Assembly (NCBI RefSeq): GCF_019793465.1
Contig: NZ_JAILYJ010000001.1
Span: forward strand, 62,001-126,000
DNA: 64,000 nucleotides
Direction: 5' to 3'
DNA from: Rhizobium croatiense
GTDB lineage: Bacteria > Pseudomonadota > Alphaproteobacteria > Rhizobiales > Rhizobiaceae
A model generated the notes under the pieces. It saw only the letters and a program-made list of their open reading frames with translations. It was not told the origin of the DNA and searched no databases. This document shows, piece by piece, positions 60,642-64,000 of the stretch (position 1 is its first letter; each line of letters opens with the position of its first letter). The position numbers were made by a program, and so were the translations under genes.

Positions 60642-60663
60642 CCGCCGCCTTTCGAGGCGGCGG
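60642..60663 (+). terminator. Terminator after the DUF3422 gene
   Basis: A perfect 9-bp G+C-rich stem (CCGCCGCCT / AGGCGGCGG) with a TTCG tetraloop, followed by a T-rich CGTTCTCTTT, five bases after the stop codon. Confidence 0.8.
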
Positions 60664-60744
60664 CGTTCTCTTTGCTGCGTTAGAGCCTTTCCTGGTTAGA
60701 TTGAAGCATTCTTGCGACGGCACCCCGTCTTTGTTTTCGAGGTA

Positions 60745-61629
60745 TTAGCGCCCGCCGAAGCCGGAGCCGACGGTGATGCCCTTGTAAATCACCCGCTGCA
60801 GCACGATCGCGAGAATAACGCCCGGCACCATCGATATTGTCGCGCCGGCCATGATGTAGTTCCAGGAGGTGCCCTGCTGCGTCTGGAACAGAGTGAGGCC
60901 GAGCGGCAGGGTGGCTTTGTCGAGGCCGCTGGTGGCGATCAGCGGCCAGAGGAAACTCTTCCACTGGGCGATGAAGGTGAAGAGCGACAAGAGGCCGATC
61001 GCCGGCATGGCGAGCGGCACGATGACGGTGACCAGGATGCGCAGGCGCGACGCCCCGTCCATCATCGCCGCCTCGTCGAGGTCCTTGGGAATGCCGAGGA
61101 TGAACTGCCGCAGCAGGAAGGTGCCGAAGGACGAGAAGGCGACCGGCAGAATCATGCCGTGATAGGTGTTGATCCAGCCGAGCTGGCTGACGAGGAGGAA
61201 GAGCGGGATGACCAGCATCACCTGCGGAATCATCAGCGCGCTGAGATAGGCGAGCAGCAGCCCTTCCCGTCCGGGAAACCGCAGGCGGGCGAAAGCATAG
61301 GCCGAGAGGCAGGAGACCACGAGTACGATCGCGGTCACACCGCAGGCGACGATGAAGGAATTCATCAGGAACGTGCCGAAGGGCAGCGAAACCAGCGCCT
61401 CGACGAAATTGCCCCACTGATATTCCTCCGGCAGGATGCGCACTGGCACGGCCAGCACTTCGTTATTGGAGCGCACCGCATTCGACACCATCCAGAAGAA
61501 CGGAAAGAGGAAGAGCACCGCAATCAGCGAAAGGCCCGCATAGCTGATAAAGGTGCCGATCCGCCGCAGGATGCGGTGCCGGTTCCGGGACGGGGAATAC
61601 GGATGCCGTGAGCTCGCGTCAGTCGTCAT
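60745..61629 (-). CDS. CUT1 sugar ABC permease (MalG-like), second importer
   Basis: A 294-residue permease with six helices and the EAA loop DLDEAAMMDGASRLRILVTVIVPL near residue 186. The ATG at 61629 lies within the last bases of the MalF-like gene (11-bp overlap). Unlike the MalG-like protein at 49492, its TM1-TM2 loop is of ordinary length. It is the last gene of the minus-strand operon in this window, and no ATPase gene follows. Confidence 0.92.
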   Translation of the reverse strand: MTTDASSRHPYSPSRNRHRILRRIGTFISYAGLSLIAVLFLFPFFWMVSNAVRSNNEVLAVPVRILPEEYQWGNFVEALVSLPFGTFLMNSFIVACGVTAIVLVVSCLSAYAFARLRFPGREGLLLAYLSALMIPQVMLVIPLFLLVSQLGWINTYHGMILPVAFSSFGTFLLRQFILGIPKDLDEAAMMDGASRLRILVTVIVPLAMPAIGLLSLFTFIAQWKSFLWPLIATSGLDKATLPLGLTLFQTQQGTSWNYIMAGATISMVPGVILAIVLQRVIYKGITVGSGFGGR

Positions 61630-62545
61630 AATGCACCCATTTGCGCTGCATGTGGAACTGCAGGATGGTGAGGCCCATGATCATGACGAACATCACCCAG
61701 GCAAGCGCCGAGGCATAACCCATCTGGAAATTGGTGAAGCCCTTCTGGTAGATCGCAAAGCCGAGGGTGGCCGTTGCCGAGCCTGGACCGCCGCGCGTCA
61801 TGGCGAAGATTTCGTCGAAAACCTGCAGCGAGGTGATGGCCGTCATGACGGTGGCGAAGAAAACCGTAGGCGAGATGAGCGGCAGGCGGATGCGCCAGAA
61901 GCGCCGCCAGGGCCCTGCCCCATCGATCATCGCCGCCTCGAGATAGTGCTTCGGCACTAGGTCGAGCGCGGCGTTGAACATCACGACGTTGTAGCCGACA
62001 TTGGCCCAGAGCGTGACGAGCACGACCGCCTGCATGGCCCAGCTCGAACTCAGCAGGAAATTCGGCAGGCCGAGGCCGAGCCAGCGGATGACGTTGTCGG
62101 CGAGGCCGTCCGGCGTGAAGATCAGCAGCCAAACCACGGAGGCTGCGATCGTCGGGGTGAAGGTCGGCAGGAAGAAGATCACCCGGAAGATCGCCTTGCC
62201 GTGCTTGAGGCTCGATATCCAAGCAGCGAGCGTCAGCGAAACGATGATGTTCAGTGCCAGATATTCGACGGCGAAGAACAGCGTATTGCCGAGGATGGTG
62301 TAGAAAGCGGGATCGACGGTGAAGAGCTTGATATAATTCTGGAAGCCGACGAAGGACGGCGCCTTCAGCAGCTGCCAGTTGGTGAAGGACAGCGCCAGCG
62401 ACGCCAGGATCGGCAGCGCCATGAAGATCATGAAGCCGAGGAAACTCGGCAGCAGGAACAGCATGGCCGTCTGCGTCTCCGGCTTCAGGAAGCGCCGTGA
62501 CTGACCGGGCTGCAGGGTAATTTCGGCAACGGCGCTTTCCGACAT
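61619..62545 (-). CDS. CUT1 sugar ABC permease (MalF-like), second importer
   Basis: A 308-residue permease with six helices and the EAA loop HYLEAAMIDGAGPWRRFWRIRLPL near residue 207. The ATG at 62545 follows GGAGGAAGG; the frame is open 36 bp further, but that start lacks a ribosome site. It lies 37 bp after the binding-protein gene and overlaps the next permease. TM1 is TAMLFLLPSFLGFMIFMALP. Confidence 0.92.
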   Translation of the reverse strand: MSESAVAEITLQPGQSRRFLKPETQTAMLFLLPSFLGFMIFMALPILASLALSFTNWQLLKAPSFVGFQNYIKLFTVDPAFYTILGNTLFFAVEYLALNIIVSLTLAAWISSLKHGKAIFRVIFFLPTFTPTIAASVVWLLIFTPDGLADNVIRWLGLGLPNFLLSSSWAMQAVVLVTLWANVGYNVVMFNAALDLVPKHYLEAAMIDGAGPWRRFWRIRLPLISPTVFFATVMTAITSLQVFDEIFAMTRGGPGSATATLGFAIYQKGFTNFQMGYASALAWVMFVMIMGLTILQFHMQRKWVHYDD

Positions 62546-62582
62546 GCCTTCCTCCATACGCGGCAACTTGTGCCGCCGCACT

Positions 62583-63806
62583 CTATTGCTGCGCGAGGCT
62601 CTGGATCGACTCCATCGTCTGCTTGGCGTCGGCGCTGCCGCCGAAGGCTGGCGGGAAATACTGGTTGAACAGGTTTTCCACCGCCGCCCAATTGTTGGTG
62701 ATCACATAGGGCACCGAATGCGCCAAAGAATAATCGAGCGCTTCGCCGCCATTGGTGATGTCCTTGGCCGCCACCTTGTACCAGGAGGATTGCGAGGCCG
62801 TTCGTGCCGGCAGCGCGCGGCCCTGTTCGGCGAGATATTGCAATGCCTCCGGACTGGTCAGCACCTGGATGGCCTTCCAGGCCGCATCCTTGTTCTTGCT
62901 CGTCGTGGCGATGCCGAAGCCGGAACCGGCCGTGACCGCGGCGAGCTCCTTGGCATCATCGCGCGGCAGGGTGGTGAGGCCGATCTTGAATTTCGCCTTG
63001 TCCTTCATGCCGATGATCGACCAGGGTCCATCGACATACATGGCGACGTTACCCGAATTGAACCGGCCCTGGATAAATGTGCCGACATCGGCGCTCGACG
63101 GCACCAGCGGCGCGATCTTGTCCTTGGCGGGAAAGCCGATCACCCTGTCGGCGGCGGCGATGGCGCTGGGATTGGTAAGATCGAGCTCTCCGGCATCGTT
63201 GACATATTTATCACCCCAAGCCGCCGCCAGGACGGAATAGTTCTGCGGAGTGATCCCGAAGCCGTACTTGCCGTCTTTCGTCAGCTTCTTGGCAGCGTCG
63301 GTAAATTCGGCGAGCGTCCAGCCCGGCTTCGGCAGCGGGATACCTGCAGCTTCAAGCGCATCCTGGTTATAATAGACGACCCAGGGACCAACGTCATAGG
63401 GTAGACCATAAAGCTGCTTATCAACCGACATGCCGCCGATGATCGATGGCGTAAAGGCGCCGATGTCGAATTTGTCCGCCTCGATCCGTTCGTTCAGAGG
63501 TTCGAGCAAGGAATAGAAATTCGGCATGCGCAGCGACTGCATGGAAACGATGTCGGCGAGCTGGCCTGACGCCGCCAGCACCGGCAGCCGCGTCCAGTAA
63601 TCGACCCAGCCCGTCGTCGTCAGCGTCACTTTGATATCGGGGTATTTGGCGGTCACCATGTCGGCCAGGTGCTGCCAGCCCTTGGTATCGGCCTCGGACC
63701 CGGTCCACATCTGCCAAGTCAGATTGATCTGTTCGGCCGACGCTGTTGTGGCAAAGAGGCTGCCGCCGACTGCGGCAAGCAAAAGCGTTTTCTTCAGAAC
63801 CTTCAT
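62583..63806 (-). CDS. CUT1 ABC importer, extracellular solute-binding protein, second importer
   Basis: A 407-residue family 1 binding protein. The ATG at 63806 follows GGGAGGAG and begins a signal peptide (MKVLKKTLLLAAVGGSLFATTASAEQ, positions 1-26). The frame upstream to 63839 is only leader. Features are LTWQMWTGSEADTKGW, YGLPYDVGPWVVYYNQDALEAAG (about 131-153) and VAMYVDGPWSIIG near 255. It heads the importer genes after an upstream gene ending at 63856, only 49 bp away, so the transcript probably begins outside the window. The substrate is unknown. Confidence 0.92.
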   Translation of the reverse strand: MKVLKKTLLLAAVGGSLFATTASAEQINLTWQMWTGSEADTKGWQHLADMVTAKYPDIKVTLTTTGWVDYWTRLPVLAASGQLADIVSMQSLRMPNFYSLLEPLNERIEADKFDIGAFTPSIIGGMSVDKQLYGLPYDVGPWVVYYNQDALEAAGIPLPKPGWTLAEFTDAAKKLTKDGKYGFGITPQNYSVLAAAWGDKYVNDAGELDLTNPSAIAAADRVIGFPAKDKIAPLVPSSADVGTFIQGRFNSGNVAMYVDGPWSIIGMKDKAKFKIGLTTLPRDDAKELAAVTAGSGFGIATTSKNKDAAWKAIQVLTSPEALQYLAEQGRALPARTASQSSWYKVAAKDITNGGEALDYSLAHSVPYVITNNWAAVENLFNQYFPPAFGGSADAKQTMESIQSLAQQ

Positions 63807-63855
63807 GGGTTTCTCCTCCCTCCATGACGCAATGAACACGCGAATGCGACCGAGT

Positions 63856-64000
63856 TCACGCCTTGAGGACGATCTCGATCACCGGGACGGTAACGTCAGG
63901 TCGCCGGACCGGCAGTTCGAGCGTGATCATGCCCTCCGGCACCATCACGCCGATATTGGAATCCACGTCTTTCGTCTGGCTGAGCCAACGCACTTCGCTG
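63856..64000 (-). CDS. C-terminal end of an unidentified protein (partial)
   Basis: The last 47 or so codons of a minus-strand gene that enters from the right edge. They read SEVRWLSQTKDVDSN, then GVMVPEGMITLELPV, and end VIEIVLKA before a TGA at 63858-63856. The beta-rich closing strand ending in an EI-V-L-K pattern resembles the terminal domain of several glycoside hydrolases, including GH29-type enzymes, which would suit the adjacent sugar importer. Too little is visible to name it. It is probably co-transcribed with the binding-protein gene 49 bp downstream. Confidence 0.6.
   Translation of the reverse strand, partial: SEVRWLSQTKDVDSNIGVMVPEGMITLELPVRRPDVTVPVIEIVLKA

Overview
The window reads as a chromosome or large-replicon segment of a fast-growing rhizobium, most likely of the Rhizobium leguminosarum/etli group. 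This is inferred from the high G+C coding sequence, the paired Mur-type operators in front of sitABCD, GGAAC-type general-stress (EcfG/RpoE2) promoters, a TreS-maltokinase fusion with an extended GlgE, and several ABC sugar importers. I see no tRNA, rRNA, CRISPR array, insertion sequence or integrase.

Layout. 1-2128: the 5' part of treZ on the minus strand and a ParD/ParE-type toxin-antitoxin pair. 2203-10189: two cytoplasmic hybrid histidine kinases in one minus-strand operon. The promoter-proximal one is a 2100-residue protein with eleven tandem 92-residue HAMP-type repeats, a GAF-like region, a kinase core and three receiver domains. 10354-11164: two small genes behind an apparent EcfG promoter. 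11388-15044: sitABCD manganese/iron importer with two Mur boxes. 15200-18020: a second metal or chelate importer of the FecCD type. 18039-21462: an Lrp/AsnC regulator divergent from an aromatic-type aminotransferase and a thiamine-diphosphate 2-oxoacid enzyme. 21470-30186: glgE-treS/mak-glgB operon, preceded by a second EcfG-like promoter. 30304-39534: small secreted or hypothetical proteins, a metallo-hydrolase with a small-molecule kinase, corA, a DUF4272-like protein, a chemoreceptor, an NCS1 nucleobase transporter and a lipoprotein hydrolase. 39611-45577: an RND efflux operon with two adaptor lipoproteins and a divergent TetR repressor. 45755-64000: carbohydrate region with LacI, AraC and ROK regulators, a complete CUT1 ABC importer, a GH28 and a GH105 enzyme and a large unrecognised protein, then a DUF3422 gene and a second CUT1 importer lacking its own ATPase.

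How they fit together. TreS/Mak, GlgE and GlgB form the route trehalose -> maltose -> maltose-1-phosphate -> branched alpha-glucan. With TreZ they tie trehalose and glucan pools to stress, consistent with the EcfG-like promoter ahead of glgE. The GH28/GH105/ABC cluster looks like uptake and intracellular breakdown of pectin-derived oligosaccharides. Its two divergent transcripts each carry a 16-bp LacI-type palindrome, and a lacI gene lies in the same neighbourhood. The most unusual items are the poly-HAMP kinase and the 841-residue protein of the pectin operon.
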